A DNA stretch of 64,000 nt from Lepeophtheirus salmonis (lineage: Eukaryota; Arthropoda; Copepoda; Siphonostomatoida; Caligidae). This document shows, piece by piece, positions 1 to 10,498 of the stretch. Position numbers and translations under genes: made by a program. The stretch covers positions 35,341,705 to 35,405,704 of the forward strand of contig NC_052131.2 in NCBI RefSeq assembly GCF_016086655.4. The letters run 5' to 3'. The notes under the pieces were generated by a model. The model searched no databases. It was not told where the DNA came from and saw only the letters and a program-made list of their open reading frames with translations. Positions within the stretch are counted from its first letter, which is position 1, and each line of letters opens with the position of its first letter.

Positions 1-1740
1 TGACTCTGGGCTCCCATGATTTTCTAGCACAGATAATTACTTTTCTCACTTAAAACGTCCATATTTTTGGATAGAGTTATCTGCAAAATCATTCCTATTC
101 ATGTATTTATATTTACAAGTAGCAACTTTTGAAATACTTAAAGCCATACAAGCTGATTTTGGTTCTGTGATGACCTAATGAACCTACCTTAATACAAATA
201 TTTGGTTGTTTCGTATTTTTCGATTAATTTCTATACTTAAAAAGATGTATTACAATTATCCAATTTAAATCAAGTATTGTTCATTCTGTTAGATAACTTA
301 TACCCAAAGAGAATCTAACTAAATAATGCCCTGTTCGTAAAAACCCTTGTTCCTAATGGCCAAAAAACTGGGACAAACAACTTTTTAATTTTGTAACTTA
401 TAGCTCAAATTTTAATTAAAAAAAATATAATTTCAAAAGAGAGAGATGTTGACTTTTGTACAATATTTCATAGTCTTGTACTAATAAGTAGTTGATTTTC
501 AGTCTTCTGTCTTTTTTAATGTTCAACGTATTGTCCGTTCTTTCAAAGGATAGTCTAAACCTTAGACAATTGGATTAAATCATATATACAATTGTTATAT
601 TCATGTATTTAAAAAAAGTACAATTACATTTGAGTTTCAACGATCAAATAAGTGTTATTATTCGTTTAATATTTATTTACTTGACAACGCTTTTATTATT
701 CAATTTGAAACCAATTTCACGGCTAAAAAGTATATTGCCCAATTTTTTATGAAAATAAAAATAAAACTTTCTAATTAACTAAGGATCTAATAAAAGACTA
801 AAAATATTTCACATAATTAATGGGATTAACAATCGCTAGCGTCTGTTAACATAAAATTTAAACAACATTTTTTTTTCTTCAAAATCATTATAGATTAGCA
901 GGGTGCTGGAATTTATCGTGATGCATTGTAAGAAGAAATCCAGAGAAGGAAGTCAGTGTCGTGAGCAGCTGTTTTAATTCTTGAGGCAATTTGAATTGTG
1001 ATAAAAGGGAAAAAGGAGAGAAATAATTTTATTTATGGTAAACTAATAAGCAAGGAGCTTTGAAGGAATATAATTAGAATCACCATGTACCAATATCCAC
1101 AGGTTTACTAACCACATGCAAAGACTTATTGAATTGTCGTTTAAATATATATGAACCATAACATATAGTTGCTCAAGTAATAAGTGTTCTATTACTAGAA
1201 TTACCCTACCACCTAATACAAAAGTAACACATAAAAAAAAGAATTTGAAGTTACCAATTATAGCTTTAAAAAATGGAAAAAGATGAACAGAATTGGTAGA
1301 AATAAAATAATAAAAATACATAGAATGAATTTAGTAGGACTTTATTTTACTAGTAAGGGAATTATGTTTTAAAAACTATTAGATAACATAACAATTATTT
1401 AATCTAAGAGGCATGTCACAATTAATATTAATATATTATAAATTGAAAATTATTTACTTAAACACATCGAAAGATATAATATTGCTATCCATTTTTGAAC
1501 CGTTTTGACTATTCAAAATTGTGAATTATACTATTTGTTAATGACGTAAATTGTAATATAAATATGATTAGTCCATCTTTTAGATTATGAATCCCAACTT
1601 ATAATGCTTACTAATCCTAATCCGAGTGGTCCTTTAAAATTAAAAAAAATCTACAAGATGTAATAGTTTCATTAACAATATAATTTCTACAAAATTACTA
1701 AATTAATAAGATGTGTGTCTAAGCTCTCTTTATAATTAAA
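1..1740. other. AT-rich gene-poor stretch
   Basis: I see no recognisable gene, repeat array or transposon end here. A reverse-strand open frame at 1043-1321 encodes a mostly hydrophobic, low-complexity peptide of the kind that AT-rich DNA produces by chance. The stretch around 895-1020 is less AT-rich than its surroundings but shows no identifiable motif. Confidence 0.6.
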
Positions 1741-2333
1741 TTAGCAGCCCTCAGTGGCAATAATGGCTTCCAAGTGGTGGTAGATGGATATTCACCCACT
1801 GCAGATGTAGTCCTCTGTCATGACGTATCAGGACTAGTTGACAGTATTGTTGTGGTACTCAGTGATTGTATGATGGACACTGCAGGCCTTCTCCTCGACA
1901 TTCAGCCAAAAGTTGTGGTCGACAGGGGCAGAAACGAGGGCTATAAGGGGTACAAAAGTATAAAAAAAACTCAAAAGAGTTTTGTAACGTATTAGAAGGG
2001 GTTCATTCATTGCTGATGTGAAAAGTGGCCTCTCTTCCTTGACAAGGCTCTTTTCACCCACTTTTTTAATAACCCAATTGAAAGTCTAATGTGTAAACCC
2101 AAGATTTCTTGTGCAGGCCCTGATGGCCTTGAAGGGATTGGCCGAGGTTGTTTTCATAAACTCCTCCAGATCCACTTTGGCCTTTTTCACAGAACCCTTC
2201 TTCCTTTCTAACGTTTCAGACTTGTTGATGGCATTGACAGTGGTCCTGGAAACACCTTACTGTTTGGAGTGCACGAATGTAAATTCGTCAATCACATTCA
2301 AGTGTTATTTTCTCAACTTTTACGTAAGCTAGA
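1741..2333 (-). pseudogene. Tc1/mariner transposase relic, internally deleted
   Basis: This is a broken copy of a DDE transposase, the enzyme that cuts and pastes Tc1/mariner transposons. On the reverse strand it begins (about 2300 to 2100) with a helix-turn-helix segment reading VSRTTVNAINKS, followed by LERKKGSVKKAKVD and a second DNA-binding part NPFKAIRACTRNLG. A linker ERPLFTSAMNEPLL follows at 2060-1990. The frame then jumps to the C-terminal tail, with LNVEEKACSVHHTITEY at 1920-1860, and ends IIATEGC before a stop at 1741-1743. The central catalytic part with the acidic residues is missing, so the copy is dead. The N-terminal half is clearly the same family as the forward relic at 23905-24245. 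I could not identify terminal inverted repeats. The family call is firm and the exact limits are approximate. Confidence 0.75.
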
Positions 2334-3180
2334 GATCTCATGTTTTTTTGTTTTGTAAATAATTCTTTATGCTTTTATATATCAAAAAATGAATTAATTT
2401 TATTTATTCCACCTTCATTAGTTATTAAATTAGTATGTGTTTAGATTTCAAAGGACCACCCGGTAGAAGAAAAGACTAAAACGGTTGCAGCAATCTTTTT
2501 TTTCATAAACAACAAGTAAGCAAAAGTCGTACGACTTTTATTAAATTTGTGTAATATAATCAAGGATATATCCCAAAATTACTACACTTTCAACGAAACC
2601 TCTTATGCTCACCTTTAGTAAAGTTTAGTTTTTACTTATAAAAAATTATATTTGGTCTATTTCTGATTTAATTTTGTTATTTGCTAACTTATGAAACTAT
2701 CCCTGGTTACATGAACATTTCCAATATTTGACACAGAGTTATTGAGCGAATAACATAATGTCTTCCAACCTTCCTTGGTACCTTTCTATTGTATGGTAAC
2801 AACTTTTAAACACAAATATAGTTTTGTATTACTCAAATATCCTTGTAATTGTTGGCATTGCTTAAAACTCCCATGGAAGTACTATAACTAAGATTTCAAG
2901 CTAAGTATCGAAATAATGCATCATTACTCATTCAATTAAACAGTGTTAAGACGATTTCATTGGTTATATTTAAAATTTGAAGCAGATTGCTAATAAACAA
3001 CAACATAATATATGATATGATATAAATATAAAGTACAACCACAATGACGAAATATAAAGTTCTAACAAAAAAGAAAGAAAAAGATACACCAAAGAGGGAA
3101 TGATCTGGACTGTTGATCCTTAATAGGGTAAACAAAGCATATTTCATTGAATTCATTAGCAAAAACGATTTAAGACTTTC
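2334..3180. other. AT-rich stretch without recognisable gene
   Basis: Nothing recognisable was found. The reverse frame at 2932-3162 is short and hydrophobic and looks like chance. No tandem array or transposon terminus is evident. Confidence 0.55.
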
Positions 3181-3183
3181 TAT

Positions 3184-3474
3184 TCACAAACCCATCATGG
3201 GCGGATATTTAATGAACTGTACCAATTTTTCAGATCGAGTTTTTATAGGCATAGCAACAAGCCAGTCTTCTTCATAAAGTTCCAGCCTGTATTCATCCTT
3301 TATTTTTTTCTCTACTACCTTTGTCACAGGTTTTATGATTCTATAGACGTGAAATAAATGGAAGGATGACTCAAAATGATTTTCTTTCATATGTTTGAAA
3401 CTTATTTTTGCAAACTGTAGATGTGGCACTTCTGCCTTGTTTTTCTCAATTAATTCATCCCACTTTTTTGACAC
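3184..3474 (-). CDS. Unrecognised coding-like ORF, possible exon or element fragment
   Basis: A reverse-strand open frame of about 96 codons with a balanced, charged composition (for example SKKWDELIEKNKAEVPHL and KKIKDEYRLELYEEDW) stands out from the hydrophobic junk frames nearby. The same frame stays open upstream to about 3530, and there is no ATG at the nominal start (the first codon used is GTG), so it is not a self-contained gene as it stands. It could be an internal exon: an AG lies just upstream of the well-composed part and a GT lies in the last codons before the stop. It could also be a fragment of an unrecognised mobile element. I do not recognise the protein family. No known domain, signal peptide or membrane segment is visible. 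Confidence 0.3.
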   Translation of the reverse strand: MSKKWDELIEKNKAEVPHLQFAKISFKHMKENHFESSFHLFHVYRIIKPVTKVVEKKIKDEYRLELYEEDWLVAMPIKTRSEKLVQFIKYPPMMGL

Positions 3475-3897
3475 ATGAACCTTCCTTGCCGTTTGGATGC
3501 AAAAATAACAAAGAGTTTGACTACTTGATTATTTGTCCGCCAAATAACAAAAATATTACTAGTGGATGCTTCCAAATATATATTTTTACACATGTCTTAT
3601 ACTTTGTTAATAATAAATATTTTTTTGTTGCATCGTTTGACCCGTTCCTACGTCAAAATTTTGGTTAACATTTTCCACTCTGCCCGTACGAAATGACCTT
3701 AAATAAAGCTATATGAGCAATAATGTAATTGGTGTACTCAAAATATGCCTGTTTCTTGGATGGACTCTTCAAATCCGAACAAGATTTACCAGCACATTTA
3801 TAAAACAGCCAACCTTATTATAGTATTTTTTACCTTTTACGTGTTTTTTGATTAGCTAAATAGCTCATATGTTTAATATAAGTATATGACGCCAATC

Positions 3898-4084
3898 TTT
3901 TTTTTTTTTTTTTTTTTTTTTGTAATTCTATCGACACCTGTATTCAAACTGGGGCATGTGATACATCATTTGAAAGCTGCTTAACTAAATAATGACGCAG
4001 TACCAATAACAGCTCTATGAAATTATTGAATGAAGCATTTAGTATAAACATTGTAAAATCAGCAAAAATATGTATCACCCTGTG
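3898..4084. mobile_element. Poly-T run followed by a possible Tc1-like terminus
   Basis: A run of 24 T (3898-3921) is followed by about 160 bp that ends in atgtatcaccctgtg and then TA at 4085-4086. Read in reverse, TA followed by cacagggtgatacat resembles the outer end of a Tc1/mariner terminal inverted repeat. The matching partner end was not found upstream, so this is at most a solo or truncated terminus. The assignment rests on resemblance only. Confidence 0.3.
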
Positions 4085-5379
4085 TATTTTTTTCTTAGAA
4101 AATATATTAAAGGAATCAACACATTGACTAAGACTTGCAATAATATGTATTTATGCAAAAACGTAAAAGACTGACGTGAATATTTTATTCTAATATTTAA
4201 TGTTGCATATTGTACAAGATACATACAAGTACATATCCATTGTAGGTAATTCGATAAATAACAAGTGTTTGGACTAGGAACCGATGAAAAATAGATTTAT
4301 TTTTTATTGAAGATGCAGTAATGATACATTTTTTTCTAATCATCAAGTCATTAATGTCCAAGTTCCGAAAATAGTTATATTTTGTATGTATTTCATTTAA
4401 ATCATAAATATATTTTGTTATCAAAATACTTTTGCACACTTTGCAAAATCTTTGCACACTAAATTTAGTATGTGTGTCACATATGGAATACGCGTTCTGA
4501 ATTAAAAATAAGAAGATAATAATCTGGAAGCAAAATATAAAATGATTTATTTATTATCGATTTCTTTTAAAGAACCACAAATCTTTTGAATAGTGAGTAT
4601 TTATAAATATGAACATTCGTACTGAATTTGCAATAATTTCTTAAAATACCACCTTAATAGCAAATAAAAATTTTAAGTTAAAATTAGAATCGTTTTATGT
4701 CAAACTTATTAAATTTTGTATAACTTCAAAAAGTAAATGTAAAATCGATAGATTTATTAATATATTTCTGCAACTAATTTATACGCTTAGAATATATTAT
4801 ACTTTACCTGTTTTGAAAAAATTTAAAAAATTGTGTTTTTTTACAATTTTCTCAGAAGACCTAATGATAGCAAAATATTTTTCCATCAATTTTGGGGGGA
4901 AATAATATGATAGAGGAAAAATTTTCTGACATTGCATAATAGTAATAGTCTGGATTAGATGTCTGTGTGATATTTCATAGGTATAGATCAAATTTTTATG
5001 TTAAAAATGCTGAAATTAAAATAGTGTTGTATGTTTGACTGATATTAAAATATATGTTATTCAATAGTCAATGACTTTTATCATGTTTATATTATTAATT
5101 ATCCAATAATAATTAAAGGCAATGTTGTATTTGTTTGGTTTTTTAGATGATATATTTTTGCTGACACCAAAGTTACGGTTTGTTTTTAATGAGCTTGCTC
5201 AAGAGTTAGTGGTTAGATGCTCTCTCCTAAAATTTAATGTAAATATATACCAGGTGTAGAATAAGTACTAAGGCATGCCTCTAAGTAGTCTTTAAAATAC
5301 CTATTATTATTTAGGATAATGTTGCATCAAGAAAATTTGGTTTTATAATATTTTTTACTATAACAATACACATTAATAA
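4085..5379. other. AT-rich stretch, possible transposon terminus near 5250
   Basis: No gene is recognisable. The words tttgcacact recur around 4430-4460. Around 5247-5275 the sequence taccaggtgtagaataagta has the form of a Tc1-type terminal repeat next to TA and may be the outer end of the transposase relic that begins at about 5380. I could not find its partner. Confidence 0.4.
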
Positions 5380-5798
5380 TTAAAATACCATCAGTGTCAA
5401 TGACAGCCTCCATCGGCTTCTGGAACCCCGTGCACACATTTGCTAAGTTGTTTTTTCTTCATCATCCATTGCTGGTAAACGGAGGTCTTCAGGGTATCAA
5501 TGTTCGGGTGGCAGACTTTATGGGTATTTTCTCTCTTTGCCACCAAATGAAATAATCCAGTGGATTTAGATCTGGGATTTGAGGGGGCCAAAGTTTCTTG
5601 TACCAAAAATCAATTTTGCTACATCCACTTTTGTACTATATTAGCAGTATGGGCCGGAGCCCCGTCCTCCTGAAATATGTACTTGGCCTTGTTGGACTTC
5701 TTCATGGTATTGATGATCTATGGGACCACATTTTCCTTAAACGCATCCGAATGATCGGGCCACAGGCAACTGGTATCAAACAAGAAACCAAATTAAGG
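5380..5798 (-). pseudogene. Tc1/mariner transposase relic (C-terminal half)
   Basis: The reverse strand encodes the second half of a Tc1-type DDE transposase. From about 5790 downward it reads ENVVP, INTMKKSNKAKY, then the catalytic block IFQEDGAPAHTANIV (5675-5630) carrying the second acidic residue. After a frameshift, the segment around 5600-5540 corresponds to the region that normally carries the third catalytic aspartate, but here it is out of frame. The tail KRENTHKVCHPNIDTLKTSV and EADGGCH follow before the end near 5390. The DNA-binding half is absent. Its high-coordinate edge directly abuts a forward-strand LINE fragment from about 5800. The copy is non-functional because of truncation, stops and frameshifts. 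Confidence 0.8.
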
Positions 5799-5799
5799 G

Positions 5800-7450
5800 C
5801 ATTTTTTATCCAGTTTTACTTGATTTATTTGATTGAAAATTATCGGGGGGCTTGTCCTTCGGTGCCCTTGCTCTTTGTAGCTGCAAAAGAAGAGCTAAGA
5901 ACTGCCATAACAAAAAAAAATATTGAAGATTTGTTGTCAGTTTTGGAAATATTAAACATCTCCTAGATCTGTATATGTTGATGATGTGACCGTGATGAAA
6001 TAAGCGAACTCGGAAGCTTAATTTCAAAGAAGAATAGAAATGGTCTTATTTTATTTTACAACGTTAAAAAAAAGTCGGGATTGAAAATCAATAAATCAAG
6101 GACTTCAATTCTCCCATTTGGCTTATGGCATCCGAGGCAAGGTTTGAAAATCTCAAATTGTTCTACCAAAGGAATGTTTACTGTTTTAGTCATTATATGG
6201 GTGGGTTCTGGTACCTCAGAAGTAAATAAGCTGGAACTATAAACGTAGGTAAATAGTTTTATCAAAGACTGGCGCAATTTTATCATAAAAAAATAATAGA
6301 CCTCTATATTACTTTTTCATTCCAAAGGTTTTGTTTGAGGCTATCAATAATAGCGGAAGATGCCTTATTGGAGGGGTTTTTTGTTTTGAAGAATCTTTTT
6401 TTATCGTAATTACATTTGAATGTTGATGAGACCAATAAATCGATTAGGTGGTAGGCTCACATCTTTCGTGAACATAATCACAAAAATTTATTTAAAATTT
6501 TTGGTTGATAAAACGAAGAATCCCAACATGGAGAAGATATATGTGATAACATCAAGTCCCAACTATGAATATATTATATTTGGAACTGATATTATAAAGA
6601 GATATAAATACAACTTTTTCCCTTTGCTTGCTGAAGCACAAAGGATTCTTTGGAAGTAGACTCCCACTTACGATTGTGGATCGACCATAAATATTATTCA
6701 TAATTATAATGAAAAGAAACCCCTTTTCAACAATTTACGGTACCCTGTGTCTTTGGAAAGGGAGGCACTCACAAAAATATGCTAACAATACATGATATTG
6801 GTGTCCACTCTGTTTGTTTTTTAAAGGAGAATTTACTTTTCCTCTCATCAGAAATGCCAGCTACATAATGAGCCAGTTTCTTGTCATTTAAATTTTTTTT
6901 ATAATTCAGAAGGGGACTCTGCGTTGTCAAGGTGCGACGGATGGATTAAGGAAATTAATCTATATGGTAATTGGATGCATGATTATTTCGTATACTTCCC
7001 GAATAGCTGATGAAAGAAAATTCAATTTTCTTATTCAGATTATTCAAAACTATTAGATACGTTTTTTAATAATGTCCACAATTATATATTCTGAGATCAT
7101 TTATTAGTTTAACCCTGATAGGTCTAGAGGACAATAACTTTATTATAGTTATGTTGATAAATCTATTCGGTGTGCCATACAAAAAGTAAAGTAGTCCTAA
7201 ATCTAGGTCGATAGGTCATATTTTATTAAATGTTAAGAGCTATGTAGAAAATAATATAACTGTAGGAGAAACTGTGGTTGCGAAGGATATTCGTGCTATT
7301 TTAATTTCGGAGGTGGCAAAAAAAGGTGGGTTCAAATTGAAGTGCCCTAGGAGGATGAAGGGTGCTGGGGACTGGGCCTCAAATATCATTCATCAAATGA
7401 ATCAAAACATTTTCGGACTTTGAGAAAATACTCAAACTTTTTAGAAAGAA
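5800..7450 (+). pseudogene. LINE relic D: reverse transcriptase C-terminal half
   Basis: This is a forward-strand remnant of a non-LTR retrotransposon polymerase, the enzyme that copies LINE RNA into the genome. It enters inside the RT domain at the motif usually written RQGCPLSPLLF, seen here as RGACPSVPLLFVA (about 5845-5885). Next comes the catalytic motif YVDDVTVM (about 5970-5995), in which the usual YADD has V. The block KKSGLKINKSRTSILPFG follows at 6068-6122, typical of the RT thumb-proximal region. Weaker downstream segments such as KPLFNNLRYPVSLEREAL (about 6720-6770) and the frame near 7240-7420 fit the C-terminal part of L1/Tx1-like LINE proteins. Several stops and frameshifts break it. 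The 5' half (ORF1, endonuclease, early RT motifs) is missing and replaced by the Tc1 relic. Clade assignment beyond L1/Tx1-like is inference, and the 3' limit is approximate. Confidence 0.75.
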
Positions 7451-8390
7451 CATATCAAAAAAGCCAGTAAATTATTATAAAAGCAAATTTGCTCTTAATG
7501 TTTTTTTTATTTTATTTTAGATACTAATATTATTAGATTAATATATAAAAACTGTATGTCTGCAATTTTTTATCTGGTGAAAAAAATTTCAACTGTAAGG
7601 CTTATTTGTATTTTTACAAAACATCTTCCCAAGATAATTTTAAATAGTTCTAATTTTTACAGATTATTTGCTGTCTAAATAAAAGTTGAAAAAAAAACTC
7701 TTTATAATTTTTATTTTTCATATTTTTAATTCGGCGTCTGTTTTAAGGGTAAAAAATGTCTTTGAACGATAATAATACCAAATTACTTTATAACCAAATA
7801 TTTCAGAATTCAGATGACTGAAAGAAAAACTGTCATCAGTTTTGGACTTTACGCTCATTGAACAATTCGTATATTGTCCCCCCTAATTCTTCCCCCGTGT
7901 TGTCTACTATTCAGAAACTAATTCGTGTGCATGGTGATATTTTCTACAAGTATAGTAATTGTTAAAGAAAGATAGTCAATTCATTTTTCAAATATTACCA
8001 ACTTTGTTATGTAAAAGAAGATCAAAAAGTTACTTGCAACTCAAGATATTACCCTATATCAAAAGCTGCATAAACATGAATGATCGATCTTTGTTCAAAT
8101 AATAAAATATGTGCATTTTATTTTAGAGTTTTATATGTGGTATTTCACTCATATATATGTAGATATGTACATACCTATCAACATGTCAGTTTTTATTTCG
8201 TTTTAATATTAAAATTTTACATTTATGCAAACTGCTTTAATTTTGGGAAAGTAAGCTCTTTGCAAATATTTGTCATTTATAGAGATGTAAATATCGGTTA
8301 CATTTTTATAAGTAGAAGTTTAAAAAAAAAAAAAAGCACTGCTAGGGTGTTCGCAAAGAAAAAAGAGTGTAGCCTCCTTTAAAATTGAGA
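7451..8390. other. AT-rich stretch after LINE D
   Basis: No clear gene. Around 7800-7960 the forward frame reads FWTLRSLNNSYIVPPNSSP, which might be another LINE scrap, but I cannot confirm it. The open frame at 8080-8382 is low-complexity and probably chance. Confidence 0.4.
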
Positions 8391-8393
8391 AAT

Positions 8394-10350
8394 TTTTACC
8401 TTAATTATTTTTATAAAATTACAAGGATGTACTGGTATTAAATATTTTATTTTAAATTATTTTATTAATGCTTTTAATAACATCTATCGAGTCAAAGCCT
8501 TCTCAAAATCAAAGCATATCAACGCCAATTCATCACTTTTTTTTCGCCTGCCCCATTATTGATTGCAAAGACATGGTTACATCCTCCATTTGGCGTCCAA
8601 AAAGAAAATTCTTGTGTGTTGAGAATTTTTTTTTCTAAAATTGGTTTCATTTTTCACATAAACAACCAGAATAAATTTTATATTCTATTTCGAGCAATGC
8701 CATAGGTCTCAAGTTTTTAAATTTCTTACCTTCGGATGGTGTATGATTAACCCTAGTTTTTGCTCTGTCGACAAACATTTTCCGAAGAAATTATGATTAA
8801 AAAGCTCTCTTATAAGCCAAACAAGTTAAAGGAACTTTCTATAAAATTCTGCTGTATGTCCTGAGACACCGTGCACTTTATCAGTCTTGAGGGTTTTTTA
8901 TTATAAACTTCCGTATTTCTGATTGTGTAAAAATCTTAGTAAGCTCTTTCCTGTCCAAATAGATATTCAAATTTCTTCTCTTGCCTCCATATGGGATGTA
9001 AATAGATATTGAGAAAACTTTCCATCATGCCCCACTTTCTAATTTATATTCGGATCGTCATTATTCTTTATCTTGATCTCATTTATAATATTATGGTAAT
9101 TGATTTTAAATTTTTAGAATTTCTATTTCTATTTAAATTTCTTGCTCATACTAGCGCTCCTTCGTTTTGAATTCCATTTGCATTTTTACCTCTTCAAGGT
9201 GCAATAGTTCTGCATACAGTTTCCATTTCGCTGGTTTCCTCTTATTTTCACGTTTTATTAATACTACTTCCAAGAAAAAGTGACCTGAAGAGCCATTTTG
9301 TTTTAACCTTTTCACTTGACAGTTAATACAAAGCAATTCATCAGATATATAGACATGGTATACTTTGCTCCTTAATTTACCTTTTGCATTGTGCCTAATG
9401 AAGGTGGTCTTGTAGTTTCCCGTTGTATCCGCAAGATCATATAATTCATTTGATTTCTTTCATGCTGTAAAATTCCTTTCTATTTGAGAAACCGAATTCA
9501 GTTGTAAAATTTCTTTATATTTGAGAAACCGAATTCAGTTGTAAAATCCTTTGAGTGTTTTTCTGCCACATTCAAATCTCCAGATATTACAACTTTGTCT
9601 GTTTTTGGATTGCATCTCAACCCGGTTAAAAAAGTTCAAAAAAATATTTGTCCCAAGGTGGTATATATATGGCTAATATCTTAAAGGACATTTCCCGAAA
9701 GTGCACCTCAGTGAATACATAATTTCCATTTTTACTTTCAACAACCAGCCTTGGCGAGATATTTTTTCTAACAAGTATTGTAACACCCATTGCTGGGTAG
9801 TTTGCTCCCGTTAAAATTGCATTGGAAGAGTAATTTTTATTATGTTTCTTCATTAAGGACCACTCACCTTCACTTTATACCCTTGTATCATTTAAGTAAA
9901 ACACCTTAAAGAGATTAATTTTAATCAAATACTTCAGTAAACTATTCGTTTTTGTTTTTGATGGATGAGAGTCCATTAATACTTGCCTCCAATATTCGTA
10001 GGTTTCGAGTTTTTTTCGATACATCCATATCAATATTATAATGATTATCTTGCTTTCTTACTTTCATTTTTTGAGGGGGTAATCCCTTCGCTTTGGTTTT
10101 TTGAGTTAAGTGACAGATCTATTCGAGGTTCCTTCTCATTTTCCCTTTTATATATAAATATTTCTCCTTCCTCTTGGTTTGTCGACTGATTAGCCAAAAC
10201 TTTTCTACTCTTCTCTGTATATTCCCACTTCTAAACTATCTTCTAAACATGTTAGGTATTCTTGCATGAAACTTCACGGATTTCTGAGCTAGCCGGTTCT
10301 TTGTTTTCCTTTTCCAGATCTTTCAGTGTCTTTTGCTTATATATTTATTT
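8394..10350 (-). pseudogene. LINE relic A: endonuclease plus RT fragment
   Basis: This reverse-strand non-LTR retrotransposon runs from high to low coordinates. At about 10310-10050 it shows a lysine/glutamate-rich stretch (for example YKRENEKEPRIDLSLNSK) that could be the end of ORF1. From about 9860 the apurinic-type endonuclease reads GANYPAMGVTILVRKNI, then EVHFREMSFKILAIYIPP. The following part is disrupted by a 37-bp tandem duplication (9466-9539). A charged linker (about 9330-9150) leads to the start of the RT: FRKFL-like, NHTPSEGKKFKNLRPMALLE (around 8760-8690, over two frames), then LALICFDFEKA (around 8515-8480), which is RT motif A with its first aspartate. The copy stops near 8390, before the YADD motif. 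The clade is probably L1/Tx1-like. It is inactive through many stops. Confidence 0.7.
9466..9555. repeat. 37-bp tandem duplication in the LINE A endonuclease
   Basis: Two copies of a 37-bp unit lie head to tail at 9466-9502 and 9503-9539, with a short third partial copy to about 9555. The two units share gagaaaccgaattcagt exactly and differ at a few bases. Because 37 is not a multiple of three, the duplication shifts the endonuclease frame. Confidence 0.85.
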
Positions 10351-10386
10351 CGTTGGTTTCGACTAGTGGCTAAAAAAAGTCCAATA

Positions 10387-10498
10387 TTGTCGACTCATGA
10401 TAAAATATGATAAAACATTATGATAAAGTAAATAAAACAATATGATAAAATGTAATGAAATAATATGGTAAAATGAAATGATATAATGTGATTTGGAA
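10387..10498. repeat. Short imperfect repeats of tatgataaaa (LINE E 3' tail)
   Basis: This is a run of imperfect units related to tatgataaaa or tatgataaaat. It begins just beyond the stop of the reverse-strand LINE E frame at 10499. Simple repeats at the 3' terminus are typical of CR1/jockey-type LINEs, so this probably marks the true 3' end of LINE E. Confidence 0.65.

Noticed and set aside
1043..1321. Reverse ORF of 92 codons
   Set aside because: Hydrophobic, phenylalanine/isoleucine-rich composition with no domain, typical of chance frames in AT-rich DNA.
9466..9555. CRISPR-like array
   Set aside because: Only two tandem units without spacers, in animal DNA. It is a simple duplication.
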